A stretch of DNA of 47,142 nucleotides from Streptococcus entericus DSM 14446 (GCF_000380025.1 NZ_KB904161.1:202-47343), one strand, 5' to 3'. Shown: positions 16,230 through 23,956, counted from the first letter of the stretch. A program made the numbers and translations. Notes: generated by a model not told the origin, from the letters alone.

Positions 16230-16416
16230 TCTCCCTACCTCCTTCCCAGGCGGTATAGGTTAACGCCACGGGTATTATACCACAAAAATAGGACACGCTA
16301 CAAGCTCATATAAAAGCCGTAGAGCGATTTTAGGCGGTGCGTGCCTATTTCTCTGGCTGGGTAGCTAGTCGTCTGATTTACCTTTTTCTCGTTGGTCTGT
16401 GTGGCCTGTGGCAACC

Positions 16417-16869
16417 TTAGCCTAATCTTAGCCCTTTTTCATGGTCAGATTCTGCATGACCCAACACCTCAGCAAGTTCAGAAAGTACTTTTCTCAAGTA
16501 TCTAAAAAATGTTTGTCTACTTACGCCCATTGCCTCCCCTGCCTCTATGTCTAATTTTTGCTGAACATAGTAAAGGTTTAATGCTAATCGATGCTTGGGG
16601 GTTTTTAGACTGTCAATTAGGCTGACCAGCTCCATACGTTCTTTAGTCAACCTGTTAATTCTGTTCGTTATGTCTTCCTTAAGCGTTAACTGGGCAACTA
16701 ACTGATTTTCCGTAATGTTTACCCTGCTAGTCTGCACCCTAGTCTGCGTTAGTCTTGTCTGCTTAAAGAGACCTGTTTCCAAATACTGAAGTTCCAGATA
16801 GAGTGAGCTGATTTCCTTATCAATCCACTTAATACCCTCTAACCTCTGTTTTAGTTCTTCCGTGGTTAT
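16417..16869 (-). CDS. DUF1492/ArpU-like late transcription regulator, probable AUA start
   Basis: The C-terminal half (LNLYYVQQKLDIEAGEAMGV then SRQTFFRYLRKVLSELAEVL) is a sigma-region-4-like helix-turn-helix, typical of the DUF1492/ArpU proteins that drive late genes in phages and islands. With ATG/GTG/TTG starts only 121 residues from a TTG at 16782 are possible. The frame stays open upstream, and the family-typical N-terminus (TTEELKQRLEGIKWIDKEIS) begins at an ATA codon at 16869-16867. AGGAGG lies 7 bases before that codon. I therefore call a 150-residue protein with a non-standard AUA start. It is the last gene of the island's minus-strand set. Confidence 0.7.
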   Translation of the reverse strand: MTTEELKQRLEGIKWIDKEISSLYLELQYLETGLFKQTRLTQTRVQTSRVNITENQLVAQLTLKEDITNRINRLTKERMELVSLIDSLKTPKHRLALNLYYVQQKLDIEAGEAMGVSRQTFFRYLRKVLSELAEVLGHAESDHEKGLRLG

Positions 16870-16886
16870 TGTTGCCCCTCCTGTGG

Positions 16887-16940
16887 TAGAATAAGATTGT
16901 TGAAACTTTCTACCCTGCGGCCAAACCGTGGGGCTTTTTG
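16887..16940 (+). ncRNA. Candidate small antisense RNA over the late-regulator leader
   Basis: An extended -10, TGGTAGAAT (16884-16892), is followed 20 bases later by a hairpin CCCTGCGG/CCGTGGGG (two wobbles) and CTTTTT. This would give a 40-45 nt plus-strand RNA opposite the region upstream of the late-regulator gene. No good -35 is visible, so it may instead be only a terminator. Confidence 0.35.
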
Positions 16941-17016
16941 CTATGGTTTATCCAGAGTATTTGTTCGTTCTGAAAATCACCACTTTCTAAATAATAAATC
17001 TTTATCTCATAACTTC

Positions 17017-17403
17017 TTATCGGTCTAGCATTTCCGAAAATTTGATTTCATACTCTTCCAACACCTCTTGTACGCTTTCCACTTCGTGAGCTTTGTAGGC
17101 CATAGAAAGCACAGTTTGAGCCGCCTGTTGCCTAGCGTAGGGGCTGGCGGTGTCATCTAGCATAATCCCCCTCAAGACCTGCACGGCCTCAAGGCTGGCA
17201 TTCTGCAACTGTGCCGTAGTTTGGGCCATCAGCTCGCTTTTATACTCACGCCACGCCTGGCGGAAAGTAACTGATTTTAGATACTTCTGCCCTGTACTAC
17301 GGGCGATCCCTGCCACCTCACAAGCTCTGACAATGCTAGGGCTTGTAGCCAAGGCTAACATGAATTTTTCTTGCTTAGGTGTCAAGTTCTGTTTCTTGTT
17401 CAT
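17017..17403 (-). CDS. Small-terminase-like helix-turn-helix protein
   Basis: 128 residues. The N-terminus LTPKQEKFMLALATSPSIVR, then ACEVAGIARSTGQKYLK, is the helix-turn-helix of the phBC6A51/terminase-small-subunit group. It is followed by a helical region (LQNASLEAVQVLRGIMLDD, ARQQAAQTVLSMAYK) of the kind used for oligomerisation. Satellite islands use their own small terminase to direct packaging of island DNA into helper capsids. The position at the late end of the island fits this. No large terminase is present, so a helper must supply it. A recombination or transcription role is a weaker alternative. Confidence 0.7.
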   Translation of the reverse strand: MNKKQNLTPKQEKFMLALATSPSIVRACEVAGIARSTGQKYLKSVTFRQAWREYKSELMAQTTAQLQNASLEAVQVLRGIMLDDTASPYARQQAAQTVLSMAYKAHEVESVQEVLEEYEIKFSEMLDR

Positions 17404-17629
17404 AAGTACGCACCAGCTCTCGAACTGCTTTCATCATTTTAGGATTGTTTGAAAATTCCTTAAAGTTCACAAACTCGTACCCAAAACCTTTGGCATAACT
17501 AGGATTTGTAAACTCAATTCTAAGCCATGCTAGCCAGTCTGCTAAAGCTTCTTCATGGTTTTCACGCAACATATCACTATTGGCTTTTATTAGGGTATCT
17601 AAAGCTTTTCTAATCGCTCGTCTTTTCAT
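17375..17629 (-). CDS. Hypothetical island protein, 84 residues
   Basis: It starts MKRRAIRKALDTLIKANSDM and overlaps both neighbours (20 bases with the 333-residue gene, 29 bases with the terminase-like gene), so it is translationally coupled in the late module. It is helical, with tryptophans in DWLAWLRIEF and a phenylalanine/asparagine-rich middle (SYAKGFGYEFVNFKEF). I recognise no family. Position suggests a packaging or capsid-related role; that is inference. Confidence 0.7.
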   Translation of the reverse strand: MKRRAIRKALDTLIKANSDMLRENHEEALADWLAWLRIEFTNPSYAKGFGYEFVNFKEFSNNPKMMKAVRELVRTYEQETELDT

Positions 17630-18611
17630 CGTCTCCCCCTGTTGCTATCGCTACTTTTTCCGCTGAGTAATACCTCTGAGCATAATCCGGGTCATTACGT
17701 AACTTCAGTTCGTGCTTGTTTTCTAAAAATCGACTGTGTGCCAGAACATCATAATCCTTACGGCCGATGTTCCAGCGGTCTGTGGTTGTATCATCAAAAC
17801 GTTCTTCCAAATACTTAAATCTAACAGTTGGATCAAAAATTTCAGTCCCTCGGAAAATACGCTCATCAAACTCTTCATAAGTCAGTTGCTTAGGGGCGTT
17901 ACTTTCCTTAACAAGCCCTTTTAACTGCTCCCATTCTGCCTTAGTCTCACTTGGAACATTTTTCAGCAAGTCACTCACATTAGCAATCTCTTTTTCAATC
18001 TCCCAGATTTCCTTGTCGATATTATTCAAAGACAAGTTTAGAGCTTCAAATCCATCTTCATTCTCTGACGGTAAATAAACAATATTCAGACCAACGCCCC
18101 GGGTCATTGTCAAAATACTTACCATCTCATTTAATTTTTTGTATTCCGGATCAAGTGTGAATGATAATTCGGCGTCCTCCATGCGCTGGAATAGCAAGTT
18201 TTGTATTCTAGCGTCACTCTTGTAGCGATTACGAATTTTTGCAAGTTCATAACTTGAAAAATCTTTTTCCTCGTCATTCAAATAGGTGTAAGTATCGTTG
18301 GCATCCCATGTCTCAAATTCCAAGTCAAAATCTTGACGGCGTAACATTTCAGCTTGTGGATCTGCATAAATGTTTCTTGTGTTCTTATGACGGCTCTCAA
18401 TAAAACTCATTTGTTGAGTGTACTCGCTGATTTTAGTTTCTCTAAAATCCTCGAACTTTTGAGCAAGTTGCTCCTGTAACTCTGTCATTTCCTTAATGAC
18501 CCGACTACGTTCAGTATCCCATTTTTTGAACTTAATCAAACGTTCAAGACCGTCTAAGTAGTCTTTGATGATTGCTTTGTAGACTGGCGAATAAGTGTAA
18601 GAAAGTTCCAT
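17610..18611 (-). CDS. Hypothetical late-module protein, 333 residues, coiled-coil rich
   Basis: Largely helical and charged. A probable coiled coil at about 30-75 (SRVIKEMTELQEQLAQKFED) and a second one at about 195-235 (LNNIDKEIWEIEKEIANVSD) flank a mixed region. The C-terminus is polar (GGDDEKTSD). A strong AGGAGG precedes the start. It is the first gene after an early-region terminator at 18634-18685, so it opens the late module. I do not recognise the family; a scaffold-like or capsid-interference role would fit its place but is unproven. Confidence 0.7.
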   Translation of the reverse strand: MELSYTYSPVYKAIIKDYLDGLERLIKFKKWDTERSRVIKEMTELQEQLAQKFEDFRETKISEYTQQMSFIESRHKNTRNIYADPQAEMLRRQDFDLEFETWDANDTYTYLNDEEKDFSSYELAKIRNRYKSDARIQNLLFQRMEDAELSFTLDPEYKKLNEMVSILTMTRGVGLNIVYLPSENEDGFEALNLSLNNIDKEIWEIEKEIANVSDLLKNVPSETKAEWEQLKGLVKESNAPKQLTYEEFDERIFRGTEIFDPTVRFKYLEERFDDTTTDRWNIGRKDYDVLAHSRFLENKHELKLRNDPDYAQRYYSAEKVAIATGGDDEKTSD

Positions 18612-18633
18612 TTTTTCCTCCTAGCAAAACAAA

Positions 18634-18685
18634 AAGCACCTAACGAAAATAAGCAGATTTCTCCACTCATTGCCGTTAGGTGCTT
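18634..18685 (-). terminator. Terminator separating replication and packaging modules of island 1
   Basis: Perfect 12-bp inverted repeat AAGCACCTAACG/CGTTAGGTGCTT with a 28-base loop. On the minus strand it is followed by TTTTTGTTTTG. It lies 12 bases after the stop of the 54-residue gene and just before the ribosome site of the 333-residue gene. Confidence 0.7.
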
Positions 18686-18697
18686 CCTCTTTTGGCT

Positions 18698-18862
18698 CTA
18701 TAATTTTTTGTGTTCTGTAACTGCTACATCATAGGGCTGGGCGTTCTTATATTTAATCACAACCTCGCCAAACTCTGGAGCTTTTACTGTGTCTATTTTA
18801 CCATCTTTAGCAAAGATAATCAAGCCAGACCGTGCCAAATGTTGCAACGTGTCTTCTTTCAT
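18698..18862 (-). CDS. Small island protein, 54 residues
   Basis: It starts MKEDTLQHLARSGLIIFAKD and ends YDVAVTEHKKL. An excellent ribosome site, GGAGGGGGG, lies just before the ATG, and the stop is 12 bases before a terminator, so it is the last gene of the early operon. It may be a small strand-rich adaptor fold (LIIFAKDGKIDTV, GEVVIKYKN). I recognise no family. Its shortness means it is easily missed in annotation. Confidence 0.7.
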   Translation of the reverse strand: MKEDTLQHLARSGLIIFAKDGKIDTVKAPEFGEVVIKYKNAQPYDVAVTEHKKL

Positions 18863-18891
18863 TGCCCCCCCTCCAATCTGTCTATATTTGT

Positions 18892-19107
18892 CTATTTCTG
18901 CCTGCTATCAAAAGCCCTAGCTATTCGCTCCAGGTCGCTTGATAGGTCTTGGTCATGCTCATAGGTCACCGATACTTGCCCCTTCCCGTAGTCAATGGCA
19001 TAGACCAGCCCCTCGTGACTGCCCACAAAATAGCTAATCAGACCGTTCTTAAAAGCCAGCATATCAGATCTATAGGCAAAGATATAGCTAAAAGTCCGCT
19101 CGGTCAT
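18892..19107 (-). CDS. Hypothetical island protein, 71 residues
   Basis: 71 residues (MTERTFSYIFAYRSDMLAFK and on), with alternating hydrophobic strands (LISYFVGSHEGLVYAIDYGK) and an acidic helical tail. The start overlaps the stop of the 147-residue gene by four bases, showing coupling in the early operon. No family is recognised. It is preceded and followed by equally small replication-module genes. Confidence 0.65.
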   Translation of the reverse strand: MTERTFSYIFAYRSDMLAFKNGLISYFVGSHEGLVYAIDYGKGQVSVTYEHDQDLSSDLERIARAFDSRQK

Positions 19108-19547
19108 TCGTCCACCTCATTTCTAGCTAATAGCCCACTTACCGCCATATCTTTTGCAAACTGTTCCCGCTGGGCCCCGTCAAGTTCCAGAACTTCGATG
19201 AGCTCACCCAGGGCTTGGGTATCGGTTTGGTTGATGAGTTTCTGCATAGTGGTCTTAAATTGCCCTTCCAGGTACTCACCAAACTTCAACCGCTGGGCTT
19301 GTGTCGGTGTTTTACCTAAAGCCATATAGCAAGCCTCGGTAATTTGTGCAAAGAGCTTGGCTCTGGCTTCTGGGTGCTTATAGAGTTCATAAACGTTTAA
19401 GCTGGGGTCTGCCTCTCGCAACTTTGCGCCAATCTCTAGCAGTTTTGGAATATCCTCATCAGTAACTGGCGTGTCATCAGCCATATAAATAGCTCTTTGC
19501 CGATCCATGTTCTCCAGCTCTTGCCCCAAAAAATCTGTCCCTGTCAT
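19104..19547 (-). CDS. Hypothetical island protein, 147 residues
   Basis: An acidic, helical protein (MTGTDFLGQELENMDRQRAI and on) with a long predicted helical C-terminus (GEYLEGQFKTTMQKLIN). It overlaps the DnaC-like gene by four bases (ATGA-type coupling), so it is produced with the loader. I do not recognise a family. By place it may assist replication or be a regulator of it; this is inference. Confidence 0.65.
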   Translation of the reverse strand: MTGTDFLGQELENMDRQRAIYMADDTPVTDEDIPKLLEIGAKLREADPSLNVYELYKHPEARAKLFAQITEACYMALGKTPTQAQRLKFGEYLEGQFKTTMQKLINQTDTQALGELIEVLELDGAQREQFAKDMAVSGLLARNEVDE

Positions 19548-20425
19548 TCGGTCGCCTCTCGTTTAGATTTTAACGCATTGATACTATACCGTTTACCCGT
19601 AATACCAAAAGCCTTATAACTATTTCCCTCAAGACCTTTCAAAATGCGGCTATAAATCTTGTCACCGTAATAGCGTTTGAGTTGCTGACTATCCAGATTT
19701 GTTGTAAAAATCGTTGTTTCTCGATGGTTCAACACATCGAAAATTAAATCCCTTTCCGTTTTTCCGATTTCTCCGCTCATTTCACCAATATCATCTAAAA
19801 TCAGATAGTCAACCCCTGTCAGTAACCTTTTAGCATCGTGGGCGGTCAGTTTAGCGTTTCTGCCATAGTTCCAGCCCTCTTGAATTTCCTTGATAATCTC
19901 GGTCAGACTAATGAATAGGACACTTTTAGGCTCTCCCTTAGTCTTGTAGCCCTCGTTGATAGCTTTAGCCATAGCAAGGCTTAAATGGCTCTTTCCGATG
20001 CCTGGGTCGCCTGTTATCAGAGTATTACCTTTCATGCCTCCTAGATACTTTTCAGACTGTTCTACGACAAATTCCAGTAGCTGGTTTTCATTTTGGTTGC
20101 TCACCTCGAAAGTATCAAAGCTAGCTCCTTGCAACTCTGAGGGGATATTGCTATCACGCTCCAAAACGTAATAGGTTTCGGAGTATAGTTGCTGATTGAG
20201 TGAACTTGATATTCTTGCTTGATTTTCTTGTTCCGTTTGCTCCATGCGACAAAGTGGGCAAAAAGGGGGGACTAGGCGTTTTTCTTGAGTTACCTTGTCG
20301 CTTTTGTCTCTGTCAGTCACAACTGTCTGTGGTTTTGGGATTTGTTGTAAGTTTATACTGTGTATCGGGCAAACCTCATCTATCTCTACTGCCTGCGGTA
20401 TATCAAAACTCGCTTTTAATGTCAT
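19544..20425 (-). CDS. DnaC-like helicase loader ATPase
   Basis: 293 residues. The N-terminus has paired cysteines (CPIH near 19, CPLC at 56-59), a probable zinc site. The AAA+ ATPase core has Walker A GDPGIGKSH at 139-147, Walker B YLILDDIGEM and a sensor segment TIFTTNLDSQQL. Phage and island DnaC homologues load the host replicative helicase onto the element origin. It pairs with the DnaD-like organizer directly upstream (12-base gap). The target would be the host DnaB encoded at 12304. Assignment to the family is strong; partner choice is inferred. Confidence 0.88.
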   Translation of the reverse strand: MTLKASFDIPQAVEIDEVCPIHSINLQQIPKPQTVVTDRDKSDKVTQEKRLVPPFCPLCRMEQTEQENQARISSSLNQQLYSETYYVLERDSNIPSELQGASFDTFEVSNQNENQLLEFVVEQSEKYLGGMKGNTLITGDPGIGKSHLSLAMAKAINEGYKTKGEPKSVLFISLTEIIKEIQEGWNYGRNAKLTAHDAKRLLTGVDYLILDDIGEMSGEIGKTERDLIFDVLNHRETTIFTTNLDSQQLKRYYGDKIYSRILKGLEGNSYKAFGITGKRYSINALKSKREATE

Positions 20426-20437
20426 CTGTATAACCTC

Positions 20438-21250
20438 CTAAAATGGATACTCTGGCGTGGGTTGCCATTCTTCCTGTGTCATCGGCTTTTTAGTGTCCGC
20501 TGACTTGGTGCGTGATTGCTTTGAGTTTCTGACCAGTTCCACCGTCAGCAGGTTGTCTGACTTCCAACGATTGAGAATAGCCTTGATATAGGCAAAATTA
20601 GCTTTACCCTGACTTACCGCTTCACGCAAAGCCTCTTGGATAAGGTCGGGTCTAAAATCCTCTAGCATGTAATTTAGTTCCTGTTGCTGGATAGGTGATA
20701 GCGGTCTGCCTGTCTCCTGCTCGAATGATTTGTAAAGAGTGACAAAATCTTGAGAATGGATAGGGGTGGGGATGGTAGATTGTTCTTTATCTACTTCTAC
20801 CTCTTTCTCTTTATCTAACTCTATCTCTAACTCTATCTCTGTTGGACACGGTTTGGACATTGTCAAACTAGGTTGAACATTGTCTTTTTTTCGTTGTTCT
20901 CGCTTATAACTTGCCCAGTTAGTTTCACTCATCACCATAGCCTTAGCCTGTGGCAACTCCGCATTTTTATCCTCATCAATCTGGATTAAGCCACATTTTG
21001 TAAAGTATGCCATCGTCATATCAATTTCATCTTCTGAAACATCTAACTTTAGGGCTAGCTCTTCTTTTAGACTATCAAAATACCCCTCATAATAAAGAAT
21101 GCAGTCACTATCCAGGCTCTCAAGCATTAAACGGATGTAGATGACCATCATTGTATAGCCACCTGGGACCGTCTTTAGTCGTTTGATAAAGATGTTATCA
21201 AAAAATTTTTTATCAATTTTTAGCCAAAAATAAACCTTTGTTTTTGCCAC
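20438..21250 (-). CDS. DnaD-like phage replisome organizer
   Basis: 270 residues. The N-terminal replisome-organizer domain begins at VYFWLKIDKKFFDN and FIKRLKTVPGGYTMMVIYIR. An acidic linker (about 130-165, glutamate-rich) leads to a DnaD-type C-terminal domain (FVTLYKSFEQETGRPLSPIQ and FAYIKAILNRWK). Such proteins bind the origin and recruit the DnaC-like loader. The start is GTG at 21250 with GGAGGGGAG. The origin is often inside the linker-coding DNA of such genes; I see no clear iterons here apart from short TCTA-rich repeats at 20790-20840. Confidence 0.82.
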   Translation of the reverse strand: MAKTKVYFWLKIDKKFFDNIFIKRLKTVPGGYTMMVIYIRLMLESLDSDCILYYEGYFDSLKEELALKLDVSEDEIDMTMAYFTKCGLIQIDEDKNAELPQAKAMVMSETNWASYKREQRKKDNVQPSLTMSKPCPTEIELEIELDKEKEVEVDKEQSTIPTPIHSQDFVTLYKSFEQETGRPLSPIQQQELNYMLEDFRPDLIQEALREAVSQGKANFAYIKAILNRWKSDNLLTVELVRNSKQSRTKSADTKKPMTQEEWQPTPEYPF

Positions 21251-21260
21251 TACTCCCCTC

Positions 21261-21530
21261 CTAACCTACCGCCAAAAACTTGTACACGTCTGTCTTGCGG
21301 TAATAAATTTTCTTGCTATCCTCCAGCGGTGGCTGATACCGCTGCAAGCCTCCCAGCTTTTCCCAATTCCTCAAGGTCTGGCTGGATATATCCAACTTCT
21401 CCAGCAAAACCTCACGGGGAATTAAATCCAATGGATCAGCGTTAGCCTGCTGGAAAGCCACCAACTCGCTAAAACGGCGGTCAACAATGCCCAAAAGCTC
21501 ACGCTCCGCCTCTTGTGATAATAACGCCAT
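21261..21530 (-). CDS. MerR-like/excisionase-type DNA-binding protein
   Basis: 89 residues. A winged-helix motif (REVLLEKLDISSQTLRNWEK then LGGLQRY) is followed by PPLEDSKKIYYRKTDVYKFL. Island 2 has a clear homologue at 32055 with the same WEKLGL...PPLED..KIFY pattern. This fold is used both by excisionases and by small transcription activators. Its place at the head of the replication genes, away from int, argues more for a regulator or partition-type role, but excision is possible. Confidence 0.7.
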   Translation of the reverse strand: MALLSQEAERELLGIVDRRFSELVAFQQANADPLDLIPREVLLEKLDISSQTLRNWEKLGGLQRYQPPLEDSKKIYYRKTDVYKFLAVG

Positions 21531-21533
21531 AGC

Positions 21534-22475
21534 CTAGCCCTCGCTTTCCTTGTCTAAAAATACTCCGTCAATAATATCAGGTTCAGACTGCCCCAGCATA
21601 TTCTTAACCACTCTAAGCAACTCCTCCAGTTTATGGGATAGGACTTGCATTTCTCCCTTTAGCTGGGCGTTAGATAACAGGATTTTTTGAATATCTAGGT
21701 ATTCAATACCCCCAAAACTAGCTAAAAAGCGGTTAGCCTTTCGTAAAAACTCAATCGTATCTTTTACGCTAGCTAGGCTTTGTTGCTGTTCGGTCAGGTT
21801 GCCTTGCTTTATGACCTGATCCATGTCATCTAACAGTTGAGCTTTTTCCCTTTGCTCTGATAGCTGGCTAAGTTGGCTCTCAAGAAAAGCATTTCTACCC
21901 TCAGCAGCCTCTGCTCTTTCCTGATAGCTCTTAGAAAGCCGTAGAGCTTCGGAATAGTCAGGGGGGTGGATTTCCTTTACTACCTCCTTAACTTCCACCG
22001 TAGCCGATTTTAGACGGCTATTTTCGTCCGTCAGGTCGCTGGTAATTTGTTCTTGTAGCTTCAGCTTGCGTTCAAGCTCTTTATAAGCCTTGTGGGTGGT
22101 AATATCGCCATCAAACACGGCCTGATTGACTTCTGGCAATGCGGAGGGCTTAGACATTTCATACTGCAAAGATTTAGGCTGACTAAGAAAAATCTCTTTT
22201 TCTTGAGGGTTGTCCAAATTTTGAACAAGTCTATAAGTGTTGATATAGTTATAAGCCTTGGTTTTAGAAATTCTGTTACTCTCAACCCATTTCTGAAAAG
22301 TACCACCGTCATAGCTGGCTAGCTCCTGTTGGGCTTGATAAAGCACCTCTCCAACCGCTACGGAATAATTCTGATAGATACCGTCTAGCTGATTGCTCAA
22401 AGCTCTCAACTTGCTAGAGGTCTCTTGACTGACTAAACTATAATCAAACTCTAACTGATTGGCTAATTCGTTCAT
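21534..22475 (-). CDS. DUF3102-like coiled-coil protein
   Basis: 313 residues. The N-terminus (LRALSNQLDGIYQNYSVAVG then GTFQKWVESNRISKTKAYNY) matches the DUF3102-type region found in phage and island early proteins. The middle is a long coiled coil (about 135-215, KLKLQEQITSDLTDENSRLK). The DNA-binding role is suggested by an embedded helix-turn-helix (SRISKTKAYNYINTYRL-like). It overlaps the preceding gene by 32 bases and sits four bases from the MerR-like gene. Function is not established. Confidence 0.65.
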   Translation of the reverse strand: MNELANQLEFDYSLVSQETSSKLRALSNQLDGIYQNYSVAVGEVLYQAQQELASYDGGTFQKWVESNRISKTKAYNYINTYRLVQNLDNPQEKEIFLSQPKSLQYEMSKPSALPEVNQAVFDGDITTHKAYKELERKLKLQEQITSDLTDENSRLKSATVEVKEVVKEIHPPDYSEALRLSKSYQERAEAAEGRNAFLESQLSQLSEQREKAQLLDDMDQVIKQGNLTEQQQSLASVKDTIEFLRKANRFLASFGGIEYLDIQKILLSNAQLKGEMQVLSHKLEELLRVVKNMLGQSEPDIIDGVFLDKESEG

Positions 22476-22800
22476 CAGACCGCCCCTCTCTTTTTTGTCG
22501 TTGCTCCACTCCCTTAGCTGGCAAGTGGTTTACTGCTCTAAAAATAATATCGTTGACCGCCACATCTCCCAAACCTTCACAAGCCTGCTCATAAGTATCT
22601 GCAAATTTCCGATAAGCATTTTTATAGCTGGCCATAACGTTAAAAACAATAATAGCCGCTATCCTATTGCCATAAATTTGAGAAAGTTGCAGCCTTGCTC
22701 GTCTCTCACTCGCTTCTAGCTTTTTCAATCTTTCCCGTTGTTCAACTGTATAATCTGACTGGCTGACTGTAAAGATATTCTCTGCCAAAATAACGCTCAT
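22444..22800 (-). CDS. Hypothetical early protein, paralogue of the next upstream gene
   Basis: 118 residues. The pattern Y-T-EQRERL, NVMASYKNAYRKFADTYEQA and VNDIIFRAVNHLPAK is repeated in the 112-residue protein upstream (NVMAEFMAVHKKSATSFEEA, VMDIVFRAINGLPCK). The two leaders are also alike, each with a GCC..A..GGGCAAYTACA segment before the start. This looks like a tandem gene duplication with strong divergence. No known family is recognised. Confidence 0.65.
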   Translation of the reverse strand: MSVILAENIFTVSQSDYTVEQRERLKKLEASERRARLQLSQIYGNRIAAIIVFNVMASYKNAYRKFADTYEQACEGLGDVAVNDIIFRAVNHLPAKGVEQRQKREGRSDERISQSVRV

Positions 22801-22946
22801 TTCCTACCTCATCATTCATTTTTGTAGTTGCCCGGTGGGCTTTTTATGCTTGTACCGCCCCATGCTCCCCTGTCGCCAAACTTGAGTCATGGGCTAAACT
22901 TTCTTGTGTCATGGTTTACTTCTTTTTCAGTCATCTATTATTAAAC

Positions 22947-23285
22947 TTAGTTAATCACTCTTAATCTTGGATAGCTCTGATTGAGAAATGCCTCTTTCTC
23001 TCCCTTGTCTTTACTCTTGCAAGGTAGCCCGTTGATTGCTCTGAAAACAATATCCATAACAATCTGATAATCTAGCGCATTCCAAGCCTCTTCAAAAGAT
23101 GTCGCGCTTTTTTTGTGAACTGCCATAAACTCAGCCATCACGTTGGCCACGATTACCCATGAAATGCCTTGATTAAATAACTCCTTGAAAAACTTATCTG
23201 CTATGTCTTTAGATTGCTGACGTTGTTTAAACATTTCTTTTCGCTCTTCAGTATAATGATCTAAGCTAAATGGTGATTTTTTCAT
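22947..23285 (-). CDS. Hypothetical early protein, paralogue of the following gene
   Basis: 112 residues, starting MKKSPFSLDHYTEERKEMFK. It shares the central N-VMA...S-FEEAW...DIVFRAINGLP pattern with the 118-residue protein downstream. It is the first gene of the early operon after the Cro-like gene. A ribosome site, AGAGGTAAACA, precedes its start. Tandem paralogues at this position may be accessory proteins such as helper-phage interference factors or superinfection factors, but nothing in the sequence shows this. Confidence 0.65.
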   Translation of the reverse strand: MKKSPFSLDHYTEERKEMFKQRQQSKDIADKFFKELFNQGISWVIVANVMAEFMAVHKKSATSFEEAWNALDYQIVMDIVFRAINGLPCKSKDKGEKEAFLNQSYPRLRVIN

Positions 23286-23396
23286 TGTTTACCTCTGTTT
23301 TGTAATTATTTTTCTGTGTAATTGCCCTAGTAGGCTTTTCTCCGTTGTAAAAGACTTGGTTTCTCTATACTGATTTCTTGTACTGTCATTTTTATC

Positions 23397-23560
23397 AGCC
23401 TAGATTATTCCCAGCGGTTTCCCGCCCCAAACTGACCAGGTTGCCGCCTGTGGTCATGTCAGTCTGTGCCAAAATAATAATCTAGCTGTGGGTAATTTTC
23501 TTAGGACGGTCTAGCGTTGAGCTAGTGGCGAAACCGTGGCCTAATACTCTTTTTCTTGAG
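23397..23560. other. Highly structured non-coding segment
   Basis: CTAGATTATT (23400 region) and AATAATCTAG (23477 region) form a closing stem. Inside are two hairpins: GCGG/CCGC around TTTC, and ACTGACCAGG/CCTGTGGTCATGTCAGT. Just beyond is CTAGC/GCTAG nested in ACGGT/ACCGT. No gene is visible. It could be a structured RNA, an operator or a replication structure. Confidence 0.4.
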
Positions 23561-23588
23561 ATAGTTTTAAGAGTTCCCGCTCTCCATC

Positions 23589-23733
23589 TGGTCAATCCTA
23601 GCCAATTATGGTATAATCTAGCTAGAAAACTTACTAAAACCCTTGATAACGGCTTGCCTGCTTGTTATTGTGTTTTAGTTGTTTGTGTGAAAAAGCCTTG
23701 TGAGTTTGCCGACTGCTAAGGCTTTTTTGTTGT
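23589..23733 (+). ncRNA. Island 1 int-leader-mimic small RNA
   Basis: The promoter has an extended -10, TGGTATAAT (23609-23617), with a weak -35 at TGGTCA. A transcript of about 110 nt from 23623 contains the 27-base word at 23636-23662, starting AAAACCCTTG and ending GCCTGCT, also found before both integrases. It ends at terminator AAGCCTT/AAGGCTT plus T-run (23693-23733). Island 2 has the same unit at 33192-33312; the RNA body is conserved between the two (ACTTACTAAAACCC..., TAGTTGTTTGTGT) while flanks and terminator loops differ. No coding frame with a ribosome site is evident. Confidence 0.65.
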
Positions 23734-23767
23734 CTAGATTTCTTTAAGTGAAAGGTAGCAAGAAATC

Positions 23768-23956
23768 TTATAAATCTTCTACTAGCCAGCTCATAACTGC
23801 CTGATAGATACGCTTAGGGGCGTCATAGTCTCCTCGCTCAATCTTACTGAGCGTCGTTCTAGAAAGTTTAAGAGTTTCCGCAGTCTTGCTTTTTGTCAAA
23901 TCCAGCTTGCCACGTTTTGCCCTAACTTTTTCCGCTATGTCTTTTGTAATTAGCAT
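23768..23956 (-). CDS. Cro-like helix-turn-helix regulator of island 1
   Basis: 62 residues. The protein is one XRE-type helix-turn-helix domain (KSKTAETLKLSRTTLSKIER). It is transcribed away from the CI-type gene across a shared operator region and is the first gene of the lytic side. The end MSWLVEDL matches the homologue in island 2 (VERWLVED). Likely role: represses the CI promoter and allows early gene expression. Confidence 0.82.
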   Translation of the reverse strand: MLITKDIAEKVRAKRGKLDLTKSKTAETLKLSRTTLSKIERGDYDAPKRIYQAVMSWLVEDL

